Shown here one piece after another: positions 28,977 through 37,668 of a stretch of 64,000 bases of DNA. The stretch is from Pseudoalteromonas rubra (GTDB lineage: Bacteria > Pseudomonadota > Gammaproteobacteria > Enterobacterales > Alteromonadaceae), in the NCBI RefSeq assembly GCF_000238295.3, contig NZ_AHCD03000035.1, forward strand, positions 310,001-374,000. Direction: 5' to 3'. Each line of letters starts with the position of its first letter. Within the stretch, counting starts at the first letter, position 1. The notes beneath the pieces were generated by a model that had not been told where the DNA came from, made no database searches, and was given only the letters and a program-made list of their open reading frames with translations. Position numbers and translations under genes: made by a program.

Positions 28977-30692
28977 TTAAATACGTCTTGCGGCGATTTC
29001 TTTCGCCGCGTAGTCCACAGCTCTGACTGTTAATGCCATAAATGTCAGACTGGGGTTTTGCACCGCGGATGAGCAAAAGCTCGCTCCGTCAGTAACAAAT
29101 AGATTTGGAATATCATGACTCTGGTTAAAACCGTTAAGTACAGAGTCTTTCGGATCCTTGCCCATTCTGGCTGTACCCAGTTCGTGGATCCCTGATCCGG
29201 GCGGTTTGTCATGCAGGCCGGAAGAAACATTTTCCAGGCCTATCTTTTCTAACATTGCCTGGCCCTGCTCTGCGGCGTCCAGCATCATCAGTCGCTCGTT
29301 TTCTGAGAAACGGCAGTTAATCTCAAGCTGTGGTATACCCCATTTGTCTTTTTTAAATGCGTGCAGTTGCACACTGTTTTCGAATCGGGGCAACATCTCT
29401 CCCTGTGCCCCCAGCCAGAACTGCCACTTTCCAGGCTTTTGTAACCGTTGTTTGAATGCGACACCAATACCATCCTTGTGCTGCAACGCCTTCCAGTCCT
29501 CGCGATAAGCTCCCGCAGACATGCCATATCCGCGTAAGAATGGTCTTTTCGGATCCGGCTTGAAGTAGAAATTAGGTATGTACAAGCCACCTGGACGTCT
29601 GCCGGAATAAAAAGAGTCTTCAAAGCCAGGGATCTCTGCTCGGGCCCAGGCGTTATAGTTATGATCCATAAGATAATGGCCTAGTACGCCAGAGCGATTG
29701 GCAAGGCCGTTAGGAAAAGCCTTATTACGAGAATTAAGCAAGATTTGTGTAGAACCCAGCGTAGATGCACATAAAAACACCACTTTGCCAAAATACTCGC
29801 GTTGTGACAGGTCATCATTATCTATGACTCGCACACCTTTAACGCGATTGCTGATGGCATCGTAGATCAGGCTGTGCACCACGCTATTTGGCGCTATATG
29901 TAAGTTTCCGGTTTTCGCTGCATCTGGAAGTGTTGAGCTTTGCGTCGAGAAGTATGCACCGAAGGAACAACCTTTTTGGCATTCATTACGCGCCTGACAC
30001 TGTCCCCGGCCCTGAGCCAGATGATGTGTGCTGGGTTTAGTCAAATGTGCCTGCCTGCCGTGGATCAGCTTTCTATCAGGAAAAGCGGCTTCAAGCTGTT
30101 GTTTTATGTATAACTCAGGCGCCGTCATATCAAACGGAGGTAAAAATTCACTGTCGGGAAGCTGTGGCAATGACTCTTTCTGTCCGCAAATACCCACATG
30201 ACGCTCTACATAGGAATACCAGCGCACCAGGTCTTGATATCGAATAGGCCAATCATTTCCATATCCATCCAATTTATTCGCATTAAAGTCAAAGTCACTC
30301 CAGCGATATGAAAAGCGATGCCATAATAAAGATTTACCCCCCAACTGATTGGCGCGGATCCACCAAAAATCAGTGCCCTTTGCCGTTCCAAAAGGTAAGT
30401 CTTTATCATTGCCAAAAAAGTGCTTAGTACTGTCATTAAAGGCATAGCAATTTTTCTGAATATGATATTGCTGTTCAACCTCCGCCCGTGGCACTTTGCT
30501 ACGAAGCGTCTGTTCCCATGGTGGTTTACCTTCGCCGACGTAATCTTTACGATGCTCAACAACCCGCCCTCGCTCGATGAGCAGTGTTTTAAAGCCTTTT
30601 TCACAGAATTCCTTTACAGCCCATCCTCCCGTTATCCCAGAGCCAATTACAATGGCATCATACGTTTGTTTTGATTCTTTGATGTACATCAT
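28977..30692 (-). CDS. GMC-family FAD sugar dehydrogenase, large subunit
   Basis: A 571-residue flavoprotein. The N-terminal FAD fold AIVIGSGITGGWAVKEF, the C-terminal active-site region HELGTARMG and QNPSLTFMAL (catalytic His/Asn pair) mark the GMC family. Cys232, Cys238 and Cys242 (C-x5-C-x3-C) match the spacing of the [3Fe-4S] site known in bacterial FAD-glucose dehydrogenase. It has no signal peptide, so it probably travels with the Tat-signal small subunit encoded 6 bp upstream. AAGGAG precedes two adjacent ATGs (30692 and 30689); the second is better spaced. It is predicted to oxidise a sugar or polyol hydroxyl in the periplasm and pass electrons to a cytochrome not encoded here. Confidence 0.9.
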   Translation of the reverse strand: MMYIKESKQTYDAIVIGSGITGGWAVKEFCEKGFKTLLIERGRVVEHRKDYVGEGKPPWEQTLRSKVPRAEVEQQYHIQKNCYAFNDSTKHFFGNDKDLPFGTAKGTDFWWIRANQLGGKSLLWHRFSYRWSDFDFNANKLDGYGNDWPIRYQDLVRWYSYVERHVGICGQKESLPQLPDSEFLPPFDMTAPELYIKQQLEAAFPDRKLIHGRQAHLTKPSTHHLAQGRGQCQARNECQKGCSFGAYFSTQSSTLPDAAKTGNLHIAPNSVVHSLIYDAISNRVKGVRVIDNDDLSQREYFGKVVFLCASTLGSTQILLNSRNKAFPNGLANRSGVLGHYLMDHNYNAWARAEIPGFEDSFYSGRRPGGLYIPNFYFKPDPKRPFLRGYGMSAGAYREDWKALQHKDGIGVAFKQRLQKPGKWQFWLGAQGEMLPRFENSVQLHAFKKDKWGIPQLEINCRFSENERLMMLDAAEQGQAMLEKIGLENVSSGLHDKPPGSGIHELGTARMGKDPKDSVLNGFNQSHDIPNLFVTDGASFCSSAVQNPSLTFMALTVRAVDYAAKEIAARRI

Positions 30693-30698
30693 AGCTCC

Positions 30699-31307
30699 TT
30701 AGTAATAAGCCAATGAGCCATAGCCAGCTTGCCCGCTATAGGCAACCTGACCTTTGAATCCACCGGGATAAGCCTGATATACAAGCTCCTTACTGGCTCC
30801 GGTTTCTGACGTATAATAACCAAAGCAAACCAGTGCCTTAAGCTGTTTAAAATCAGCGCGTTGCTGCTCTGAGAACGGCTTGGCTGCGGTCTCTAGCCGG
30901 GTTAAGTGAACCACTTGCTTTTCATCATTAAGCAGTGCGAATGAATGTCCATATATACGCAGACTGCTGGTTTCGATAACGCTCAGTATCGCCCGCATAC
31001 GGGTATGTGCATTCAGGTCGTAGCAATGATATAGATAGTGATCAATAAAACCATGAACGCCTATATCACCAGCGCCGGGCGTTTCAGTCGCCGGGATTAT
31101 AGTGTTGCATACTCTCTTTAGCAGCTTCAGCTGTTCATTACTCAGCACTCTGGCCTGATGGGGTTCACCGTCAGGCGTAATCCGATAACTCAGCGCTGCT
31201 GCCAGCGCATTCTCACCAATAAATCCCTGGCTCAGACCAGCTCCCAAGCTAATGAGTACGCCCTGTAAAAAGCGCCTTCTTGATTGATTAGTGTGTTCAG
31301 CTGTCAT
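30699..31307 (-). CDS. Gluconate 2-dehydrogenase subunit 3-like small subunit with Tat signal
   Basis: A 202-residue protein with an N-terminal twin-arginine signal (SRRRFLQGVLISLGAG), followed by the subunit-3 fold: LKLLKRVCNTIIPATETPGAGDIGV and a helical core ending in YPGGFKGQVAYSGQAGYGS. Such subunits fold and carry the FAD-containing GMC partner through the Tat system. The start at 31307 gives the proper Tat signal, whereas the longer frame to 31379 would add 24 residues in front of it. It overlaps the MFS gene by 11 bp and is followed after 6 bp by the GMC gene. Confidence 0.9.
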   Translation of the reverse strand: MTAEHTNQSRRRFLQGVLISLGAGLSQGFIGENALAAALSYRITPDGEPHQARVLSNEQLKLLKRVCNTIIPATETPGAGDIGVHGFIDHYLYHCYDLNAHTRMRAILSVIETSSLRIYGHSFALLNDEKQVVHLTRLETAAKPFSEQQRADFKQLKALVCFGYYTSETGASKELVYQAYPGGFKGQVAYSGQAGYGSLAYY

Positions 31308-32502
31308 GGCATACCTCTTTAGGAGTTTGGCGTCTGGCTTTATAGAAGCTGCCCAACAAAAGCAGTCCAAAAGCCACAATCAGACTAAGTGGGAAGTAAC
31401 TCAAAGCAACTAAAGTATCGAATGCATTTTGAGTGCCTGGTGCCTGCTCTCGCTCGATTAACTGGCCTATAACAGGGTTCCAGATACTAACAGCAAGCAT
31501 GCCAGCAGCCCCCATTACTCCCAGGCCAAGTGCACCAGTCCTGGGCAGCTTCTCAGACACAAATCCAAGCATAGTGGGCCAAAAATAAGTGACCCCCAGG
31601 GCAAAAATGATAGCCGCGTAATACACCTCTGTGCCCTGGGCAATGGCCATAAAGCGGATCCCTAAATACGCCGTCACAGAGGACATGAGCAGCACACCCA
31701 GTGGGTTAAGTTGCTTAATGACAGGCCCTGCAAAATAACGCCCGACAGCCATAACCCCAGTGATCAGCGCCAGAGTCAGCATGGCAGAAGCACCGGACTC
31801 CCGGAGTATGCGCTCAATCCATTGTTGGGTTAACAGCTCAGTGCTCGCCGTCAGTGTCATACACAACAGCATGAACAAAAAGAGTGGTGAAAACAGCGCC
31901 TTTAACGCAGGGCGCTGCGAATTCGCAGGCGTCTGCTCTTCGGTAAAGTTGTCGGGTAAACGAATAAGCAATGCGCCATATAGCAAAGTCGGAACAAGCA
32001 GGCAGGCAAACTGAGACTGCCAGCCAAGGCCCAAATAGGTCATTGATATTGAAACCAGCGCTCCCAACACGATACCGCCCGGAAACCAAACATGAAACCG
32101 GTTTAGCATGGTTGTTTGTTTACCAGGAAATAACTGGGTAACCATTGGGTTACAGCCTGCTTCAACAGCGCCATTCGCCAGACCTATAAGGAAGGTTGCA
32201 AACATCAGGCTGTAGAATCCAGAGGCAAACAGGGTGCACAATAAACCCAAAATATGGCCAATAAATGCAATCATGAGTAACCGCTTAGCACCCAGCACTT
32301 TGTAAAGTGCACCTCCAACGATTGTGGCTACAGGAAATCCGAAAAATGCCATTGCATTAACCCAGCCAAGCTGGCTGTCGGTCAGCTGCAATACCAGGCT
32401 AAGCTGCGACAACATGCCTGCACGGATAGCAAAAGTCATCGCTGTTACTGTCAGCGCAACGCATGCTGTAATAAACGCCCATTGCTTGACTTGCCTGCTC
32501 AT
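31297..32502 (-). CDS. MFS sugar transporter
   Basis: A 401-residue membrane protein with twelve predicted helices. The first half contains LIGLANGAVEAGCNPMVTQL and NRFHVWFPGGIVLG, which resemble the fucose/glucose-galactose type (FHS) of the major facilitator superfamily, where the matching Asn and His residues lie in the substrate path. It overlaps the upstream isomerase gene by 4 bp and the downstream Tat subunit gene by 11 bp, so it belongs tightly to the operon. It probably imports the sugar, or the oxidised product, acted on by its neighbours. The substrate is not deducible. Confidence 0.88.
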   Translation of the reverse strand: MSRQVKQWAFITACVALTVTAMTFAIRAGMLSQLSLVLQLTDSQLGWVNAMAFFGFPVATIVGGALYKVLGAKRLLMIAFIGHILGLLCTLFASGFYSLMFATFLIGLANGAVEAGCNPMVTQLFPGKQTTMLNRFHVWFPGGIVLGALVSISMTYLGLGWQSQFACLLVPTLLYGALLIRLPDNFTEEQTPANSQRPALKALFSPLFLFMLLCMTLTASTELLTQQWIERILRESGASAMLTLALITGVMAVGRYFAGPVIKQLNPLGVLLMSSVTAYLGIRFMAIAQGTEVYYAAIIFALGVTYFWPTMLGFVSEKLPRTGALGLGVMGAAGMLAVSIWNPVIGQLIEREQAPGTQNAFDTLVALSYFPLSLIVAFGLLLLGSFYKARRQTPKEVCHDS

Positions 32503-33566
32503 ATTTCACGCTCCTCTAGCCCAAGGAGACGCCGGTTTGTGATCTCACAACTGGCTCCGCCGACAAAATCGTCAAATGCTTTCGATGTCGGTTTAATGAT
32601 AAGATCTTTAATGATCTGGGCCCCCTGCAAAGCACCGATATAAGGATCTTTTATGCAGCACTCCCATTCCAGTACCGCCCAGCCATCGAAGCCATATTGC
32701 GTGAGTTTGCTGAAGATTGCGCTAAAATCGATTTGACCGTCGCCAAGGGAGCGAAAACGTCCAGCTCTGTCTTGCCAGCTAAGATATCCGCCGTACACAC
32801 CGGTTCGACCATTGATACGATATTCCGCATCCTTAACGTGAAACGCCTTGATCCTGTCGTGATACAAATCAATGAAGGCAAGATAATCCAGCTGTTGCAG
32901 ATGCAGATGGCTTGGGTCATATAATATATTGGCTCTGGGATGATGGTTAACATGTCTGAGAAACGCCTCGAAACTCGCTCCATCATGTAAATCTTCCGCG
33001 GGATGCAGTTCAAAACAAACGTCTACCCCTGCAATATCGAATACCTCAAGGATCGGCATCCAACGCCGCGCAAGTGCTTCAAACCCCTGCTCTACCAAAC
33101 CGGCTGGCCGTTGAGGCCAGGGATAAACCATGGGCCAAAGCAGTGCGCCGGAAAAAGTGGCATGTGCACTGAGCCCTAAATTTTTACTGGCCTGAGCGGC
33201 AAGCGCAAGCTGTTCACTCGCCCACAAAGAAATAGAGTCGGGATCATTATTCAGGGTGTTTGGATAAAATCCGGCAAACATCTCAACATAACATGGGGCT
33301 ACAGCCACTAGTTGTCCCTGTATATGTGTTGAAAGTTCTGAAATTACAAGGTTGTAACGAGCCAGCAGTGCGTTAATCTGCTCACAGTAATCTTTGCTTT
33401 GGGCTGCGCACTCTAAATCAAAAAGAGAGCCAATGTGTGTTGGCAACTGAATCGCTTTGTATCCCAGGCTTGATGCCCACTCTGCAAGCCCTTCCAATGA
33501 ATTATATGGCGCCTCATCCTCGATAAATTGAGCTAAAAAGATGCCTGGCCCTTTAATTTCAGTCAT
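32499..33566 (-). CDS. Cytoplasmic sugar isomerase/epimerase-like TIM-barrel protein
   Basis: 355 residues, xylose-isomerase-like TIM barrel. Probable metal ligands are Glu in VDVCFELHPAED, Asp in ILYDPSHLHLQQ, His in IKAFHVKDAEYR and Glu in WAVLEWECC, the four-ligand order of the family. It has no signal peptide, unlike the paralogous protein at 28059-28958, so the operon holds one barrel enzyme on each side of the inner membrane. The start at 33566 has GGGAG nine bases upstream; the frame open to 33752 would run far into the upstream gene. It overlaps that gene by 8 bp. Confidence 0.88.
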   Translation of the reverse strand: MTEIKGPGIFLAQFIEDEAPYNSLEGLAEWASSLGYKAIQLPTHIGSLFDLECAAQSKDYCEQINALLARYNLVISELSTHIQGQLVAVAPCYVEMFAGFYPNTLNNDPDSISLWASEQLALAAQASKNLGLSAHATFSGALLWPMVYPWPQRPAGLVEQGFEALARRWMPILEVFDIAGVDVCFELHPAEDLHDGASFEAFLRHVNHHPRANILYDPSHLHLQQLDYLAFIDLYHDRIKAFHVKDAEYRINGRTGVYGGYLSWQDRAGRFRSLGDGQIDFSAIFSKLTQYGFDGWAVLEWECCIKDPYIGALQGAQIIKDLIIKPTSKAFDDFVGGASCEITNRRLLGLEEREI

Positions 33567-34725
33567 GTAATTGCGCTCCCTGAACGGCATGCCATTTTTG
33601 TGATGATTCACTGGCCCGCACGACACTATCGATAAACGCCATCCCCCGGATCCCTTCTTTAATCCCGGGTACGTCTCGTGCACTGTCACAAGGTAGTTGA
33701 ACTGATTTTTTCGCCCGAATTTGCGCTGCAAAATTACGATATAAATTGGCAAAGGCTTCTACATACCCTTCAGGGTGACCTGCCGGCAATCTTGTGTTTG
33801 CAATAGCAAGGGGGGATTCATTGGCAACCCCACTACGGATAACCCGCATCGAGCTGTCAGCATATCTGAGTGTCAGGCTGTTAGGGGATTGCTGCTGCCA
33901 TTTTAGGCTTCCTTTATCTCCATAAACACTGATGGAAAGGTTGTTCTCTTCTCCTGTTGCTACCTGACTGGCCAGCAATACACCTTTGATTTCATCACCA
34001 AATCTGAGTAGTACTGTGCCATCATCATCCAGTGCCCTATGCTCGTAAGCTGTATCAAGATCCGCGCATACATGCGTGATAGCCTGACCGCAGATGTACT
34101 CGGCCAGGTTAGCAGCATGGACACCAATATCGCCCATACAACAACTTAACCCAGCCTGTTCAGGGTCAAGTCGCCAGCTAGCTTGTTTTGTACTCTCAGC
34201 GTTTTTACCACTCAGCCAGCCCTGCTGATAACTAACAATAATTTTGCGAACTGTTCCTAACTCACCTGCATGTACCCGATATCTCGCTTCTTTGACCATT
34301 GGATAGCCTGTATAGGTATAGGTCAGCGCATATAACACGTCAGAACAGGCAAGCTGACGAGCCAAGGTAAGTGCCTGTGCCAATGAGATGGTGGCTGGTT
34401 TATCTGAAATCACGTGAAAACCATGTTTAATCGCATCGCTGGCCATTTGAAAGTGCAGGTGGTTTGGCGTCACTATGGCTAATAGCTCCATTTTCTCGCC
34501 CTCTGGCAATGACGACTCTTGCTCCAGCATGTCATTGAAATGCCGATAGCAGCGAGATGCCTTTAAACCCAGGTGTCTTCCGTATTCATATGAGCGTTGT
34601 GGCGTACTGCTGAATACGCCACATACCAGTTCGATTTGTCCATCAAGCTGCGCTGCCATTCGATGTATAGCCCCAATAAAGGCGTCCGGGCCGCCGCCGA
34701 CCATTCCCATCTTAATTTTTTTCAT
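33559..34725 (-). CDS. Gfo/Idh/MocA-family oxidoreductase
   Basis: A 388-residue NAD(P)-dependent sugar or cyclitol dehydrogenase. The nucleotide-binding segment GMVGGGPDAFIGAIHRMA is at the N-terminus; VITPNHLHFQMASDAIKHGF, then SDKPATISLAQAL (the EKP-type motif as DKP), and GDIGVHAANLAEYICG (catalytic Asp/His) follow. It is the first gene of the minus-strand operon and is divergent from the PAS-AraC regulator, with a 216-bp gap holding a candidate operator. It probably reduces or oxidises a keto-sugar intermediate in the cytoplasm. Confidence 0.9.
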   Translation of the reverse strand: MKKIKMGMVGGGPDAFIGAIHRMAAQLDGQIELVCGVFSSTPQRSYEYGRHLGLKASRCYRHFNDMLEQESSLPEGEKMELLAIVTPNHLHFQMASDAIKHGFHVISDKPATISLAQALTLARQLACSDVLYALTYTYTGYPMVKEARYRVHAGELGTVRKIIVSYQQGWLSGKNAESTKQASWRLDPEQAGLSCCMGDIGVHAANLAEYICGQAITHVCADLDTAYEHRALDDDGTVLLRFGDEIKGVLLASQVATGEENNLSISVYGDKGSLKWQQQSPNSLTLRYADSSMRVIRSGVANESPLAIANTRLPAGHPEGYVEAFANLYRNFAAQIRAKKSVQLPCDSARDVPGIKEGIRGMAFIDSVVRASESSQKWHAVQGAQLHD

Positions 34726-34799
34726 TTACTTAATTCTGCTGTCTTATTTTTCTGATATCGCAACAATGGTAAATAGGAAGTGAATATATGCGTTAGGTC

Positions 34800-34828
34800 A
34801 AAATCGGACAATAATGCAAGAAAATCGG
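34800..34828. promoter_or_regulatory. Candidate AraC-type operator: direct repeat AAAATCGG, 21-bp period
   Basis: AAAATCGG occurs at 34800-34807 and again at 34821-34828, both followed by a short CA-containing tail (ACA, CGACA). The start-to-start distance is exactly 21 bp, two helical turns, as AraC-family activators usually require. It lies 75-104 bp upstream of the Gfo/Idh/MocA gene start and between it and the divergent regulator. Confidence 0.55.
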
Positions 34829-34941
34829 CGACATTGTATTCAAAGAAGACACCCTAATGGCAAAGCTCTTTAAATTTAGTGACTTGAAATCATGTATATT
34901 GTATAAATAATAATAATTGAAAAATAGTAGGCTACAAGGCT

Positions 34942-35685
34942 ATGGATAATGATTGCAATCAGAGCGATACGTTCTTCGATTCTGTTCACTTTTCTCAATT
35001 ATTAGCCATGCTCGACATACTCCCGGGTACGTTATTTTGGGTAAAAAATGCAAAAGGGGAAATCGTGCACGGTAATGAAGCGTTCCTTGCGCACATCGGT
35101 GTGTCTTCTTTACATCAAATACTTGGTCAGACCGACCTGGCTTTTGCACCAGCTCACCTCGCCCACCAATATATGGTAGATGATGAAAAAGTGATGGCTG
35201 GTCAGTTGGTTACCGAACGGCTTGAAGTAAACCAACCCGAAGGCTCCGACGACCTTGCCTGGTATGTTACTTCCAAACGCCCTCTGTATTCTTCACAAGG
35301 CGAGATTGTCGGTACTTATGGTATGTCAAAAAAGCTCCATGCACCTAGCTGCACACAACCTGGAATGAGCGCGCTCAAGACACCAGTAGAATACATCAGA
35401 GCTAACTTTGCTCAGCCACTAAAACTGACGGATATAGCAGAAGCGAGCCACCTATCAGTCAGTGCACTAGAAAGACGCTTTAAAAAGCACCTGAATATCA
35501 CGCCAAAACAGTTTTTGACTCAGGTACGGCTCGAACAAGCCCGAAAATTACTCATAGAGACCAACGATTCAATCAGTGAAATTGCTTTTTCGGTGGGCTT
35601 TACGGATCACAGCTATTTTAGCCGACAATTTCAGTTGTATTTCAGTGAACAGCCCCGAGAGGTGAAAAAGCACTATCATAGATAG
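34942..35685 (+). CDS. PAS-domain AraC-family transcription regulator
   Basis: 247 residues. Residues 20-130 form a PAS domain (PGTLFWVKNAKGEIVHGNEAF, ending with GEIVGTYGMSKKL), and 145-245 an AraC double helix-turn-helix (LKLTDIAEASHLSVSALERR and ISEIAFSVGFTDHSYFSRQF). The divergent position makes it the probable activator of the sugar-oxidation operon at 28059-34725. The PAS domain presumably binds the inducer or a cofactor. A direct repeat with 21-bp period at 34800-34828 is a candidate binding site. Confidence 0.92.
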   Translation: MDNDCNQSDTFFDSVHFSQLLAMLDILPGTLFWVKNAKGEIVHGNEAFLAHIGVSSLHQILGQTDLAFAPAHLAHQYMVDDEKVMAGQLVTERLEVNQPEGSDDLAWYVTSKRPLYSSQGEIVGTYGMSKKLHAPSCTQPGMSALKTPVEYIRANFAQPLKLTDIAEASHLSVSALERRFKKHLNITPKQFLTQVRLEQARKLLIETNDSISEIAFSVGFTDHSYFSRQFQLYFSEQPREVKKHYHR

Positions 35686-35695
35686 CTAACTACAG

Positions 35696-36235
35696 TCACA
35701 GACTGACAAAGGCTGCATACTCATCAAAGTAACCGGCCTCTTCACGCAACGGACAAAACGCGAAGATGGCAATGGCACCATCTCTGACTTTTCGAAACCC
35801 ACAGTGTTTCAACAAGCGCTGGCATGCCAAATTATTTTGCTGAACCTTACCCAATACCAGTGACACCTTGCAGCCAGGTACCATTGTACCCAAAGCATTT
35901 AGGGTTGCACTGAGCGCCTCTGAGGCCAGCCCCTGATGCCAAAATTTGGGCGCAAGTTCGATGCCAAGGTGAATATGTTTTGCCTTTACGTCACAGTCAT
36001 ATAGTCCAATAGTCCCTATGAACACGCCCCCATGCTCAATGGCAAAGCGCCCACCATGTCCTTCATAAAAGTCTTCCAAATCGGCCTGTAACATTGCTCT
36101 GACTTCCTGCTGTGTCAGTTGCGCTCCATAATCATTATACTGACTTACCAGAGGGTCATTTAACAGCGCCACCAGCGCTGGAACATCACGATAATTCACC
36201 GATCTGAGCAGTAATCTGGGTGTTTTAATTTGCAT
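35696..36235 (-). CDS. GNAT-family N-acetyltransferase, RimJ/RimL type
   Basis: 179 residues. It opens MQIKTPRLLLRSVNYRDVPA, typical of the RimJ/RimL/Acetyltransf_3 branch. The acetyl-CoA motif region includes LGIELAPKFWHQGLASEAL with the G-x-A/G pattern, and QQNLACQRLLKHCGFRKV closes the fold. Such enzymes acetylate protein N-termini, small amines or antibiotics; the substrate is unknown. It ends 10 bp from the convergent regulator gene. Confidence 0.88.
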   Translation of the reverse strand: MQIKTPRLLLRSVNYRDVPALVALLNDPLVSQYNDYGAQLTQQEVRAMLQADLEDFYEGHGGRFAIEHGGVFIGTIGLYDCDVKAKHIHLGIELAPKFWHQGLASEALSATLNALGTMVPGCKVSLVLGKVQQNNLACQRLLKHCGFRKVRDGAIAIFAFCPLREEAGYFDEYAAFVSL

Positions 36236-36335
36236 GGGATTCCATCATCTAAAAGCTTTCAATAAAGCCCTCTCTTTTACTCAGAATTAGTATAAACTAT
36301 CGGACCTTAAGTAACAGCCGTCAGGAGTCGTTAAG

Positions 36336-36539
36336 ATGAGCGAAGAGTATATTGTCATTCCCCCCACCACCAAAGTATGGTGCCCGGAAAAAGGCGAAGG
36401 CTGGACACTGACCGGGATAACCGGCATTGAAGAAAATACCTCAGTAATGTTCAGCGGCGTGCGCTACACCATTGCGGCCCAGAAGATTGTAGAAGAACTA
36501 CTGCCAAATTATCAGGCAAGAGAAAAGGAGCAAGGGTAA
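36336..36539 (+). CDS. Small conserved-looking protein of unknown function
   Basis: 67 residues, no signal or membrane segment. The middle alternates in a beta-like manner (TSVMFSGVRYTIAAQKIVEE). The start has a good ribosome binding site, AGGAG eight bases upstream. I do not recognise a family. It lies alone between the acetyltransferase gene and a convergent secreted-protein gene. Confidence 0.65.
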   Translation: MSEEYIVIPPTTKVWCPEKGEGWTLTGITGIEENTSVMFSGVRYTIAAQKIVEELLPNYQAREKEQG

Positions 36540-36602
36540 TATCCCCTGCTCCACCCCGCAATGTTGACTTTGCAAAGTCTCACTTCAGTCATACGGGGTT
36601 CT

Positions 36603-36947
36603 TCACTCTGAATAACCACTGATTCTCACTAACCTAATTTCAGAGCTGTAATATACAACAGAATACTCATCTTCCAGGATTTCCAAGCAAAAAGTGCCCA
36701 TAATGTGATTTTCACCCGATAAAAAGCGTTCATAAAGCCCTGTCGGTAACGCTTCTTTCCTGGGCCCTTCTCCCGCTTCTTCAACACCATATAGAATACC
36801 ATCCGATGTATCCGATAGCCTTAAGCTTGGAGGGTGTCCGTTCCAAATCGATAACGTACCTGAGACAGTTTTACAGGGGTTTGCATACACTGACGCGCAC
36901 AAAGTTAAAGCACAAAGCAATACTAAAAGACTAATTATTTTACGCAT
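36603..36947 (-). CDS. Small exported protein, unknown function
   Basis: 114 residues with a signal peptide (MRKIISLLVLLCALTLCASV, then YA). The mature part has two cysteines (NPCKTVSGTLSIW and GTFCLEILED) that could form a disulfide and reads as a small beta domain: a GHPPSLRLSD strand turn, then YGVEEAGEGP. The start at 36947 is preferred to 36959 because AGAGGA lies directly upstream. It may be translated together with the 43-residue reading frame at 36940-37071, which overlaps it by 8 bp. Confidence 0.65.
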   Translation of the reverse strand: MRKIISLLVLLCALTLCASVYANPCKTVSGTLSIWNGHPPSLRLSDTSDGILYGVEEAGEGPRKEALPTGLYERFLSGENHIMGTFCLEILEDEYSVVYYSSEIRLVRISGYSE

Positions 36948-37071
36948 TAATCCTCTCATACATAGCTAGGAAAACACTCGGGTTTTGATTTTCCCAAAGA
37001 GCCATAAACAGTGACGACCAAAAGACAATGCTTAAAAACAGCAAAAGCTTCGTCATTACTTCTGAATTCAT
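36940..37071 (-). CDS. Possible 43-residue single-pass membrane peptide
   Basis: A short frame starting MNSEVMTKLLLFLSIVFW with one hydrophobic segment (about residues 8-24) and a polar tail ending in AMYERINA. Its stop overlaps the start of the exported-protein gene by 8 bp (ATGCGTAA), the geometry of coupled translation. The ribosome binding site is weak. A competing frame at 36956-37165 covers the same bases but looks non-coding in composition. Confidence 0.4.
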   Translation of the reverse strand: MNSEVMTKLLLFLSIVFWSSLFMALWENQNPSVFLAMYERINA

Positions 37072-37116
37072 GGAGTGTTCTCTTACCTATTTTATATGCT
37101 TTTAAAATATAAAAGG

Positions 37117-37521
37117 CTATTGGCCCTTGGAAGTACTGCCATAATGAGGCCCGATAAAGCTCCATTCAGCAACCGGCACTTTCACTATCATCACCGAATC
37201 CTGTTTGAATTTTTTAGCATACAGAGATGCCAGTGTTTTGGCCTTTTTAACGCCCTGCTCGTCTACAATCACGGTCACGACTTTCGAGCGCTCTGGCTTA
37301 CCTTTGTAGTAGCCCACCGAGTCCACGACATTAAAGCCATCAAAGGTCTTCACTATCTCGTCATTTTGAAACGCTTGCCATTGCTCCAGCGAGACACCGC
37401 CGCCATCTGGCAATGACAGCCCAAAGAACAACCTGAGCCGATAGACTTCATCGGCGTAAGAAGGAAATGTACCCAGTAGTGCAGCAATTAAAAAAATAAC
37501 AGGGCCTAGATTTTTTCTCAT
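37117..37521 (-). CDS. DUF3574-family exported protein
   Basis: 134 residues with a signal peptide ending near PSYA. The mature part opens YRLRLFFGLSLPDGGGVSLE and continues with QWQAFQNDEIVKTFDGFNVV and SKVVTVIVDE, the pattern of DUF3574 (PF12098). The function of the family is not established; the fold looks like a small alpha/beta sandwich. It precedes two further small exported genes on the same strand, but intergenic distances do not prove an operon. Confidence 0.8.
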   Translation of the reverse strand: MRKNLGPVIFLIAALLGTFPSYADEVYRLRLFFGLSLPDGGGVSLEQWQAFQNDEIVKTFDGFNVVDSVGYYKGKPERSKVVTVIVDEQGVKKAKTLASLYAKKFKQDSVMIVKVPVAEWSFIGPHYGSTSKGQ

Positions 37522-37668
37522 TGTTCTTCCCTTGATTAGATAAACATAAGCCCTGAGGCGAAATGTATCTTACATGATCTTTTTTGTTAATGCGCCACTA
37601 GGTTGCGCGAAACACATAGTGCTGAATTCGCCTATGTGTATAAGAAGACCCTTTGCATTTCCCTGAGC

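Noticed and set aside
36956..37165. 69-residue minus-strand frame overlapping two other genes
   Set aside because: Shares bases with the DUF3574 gene end and the smaller 43-residue frame, and has no membrane, signal or family feature.
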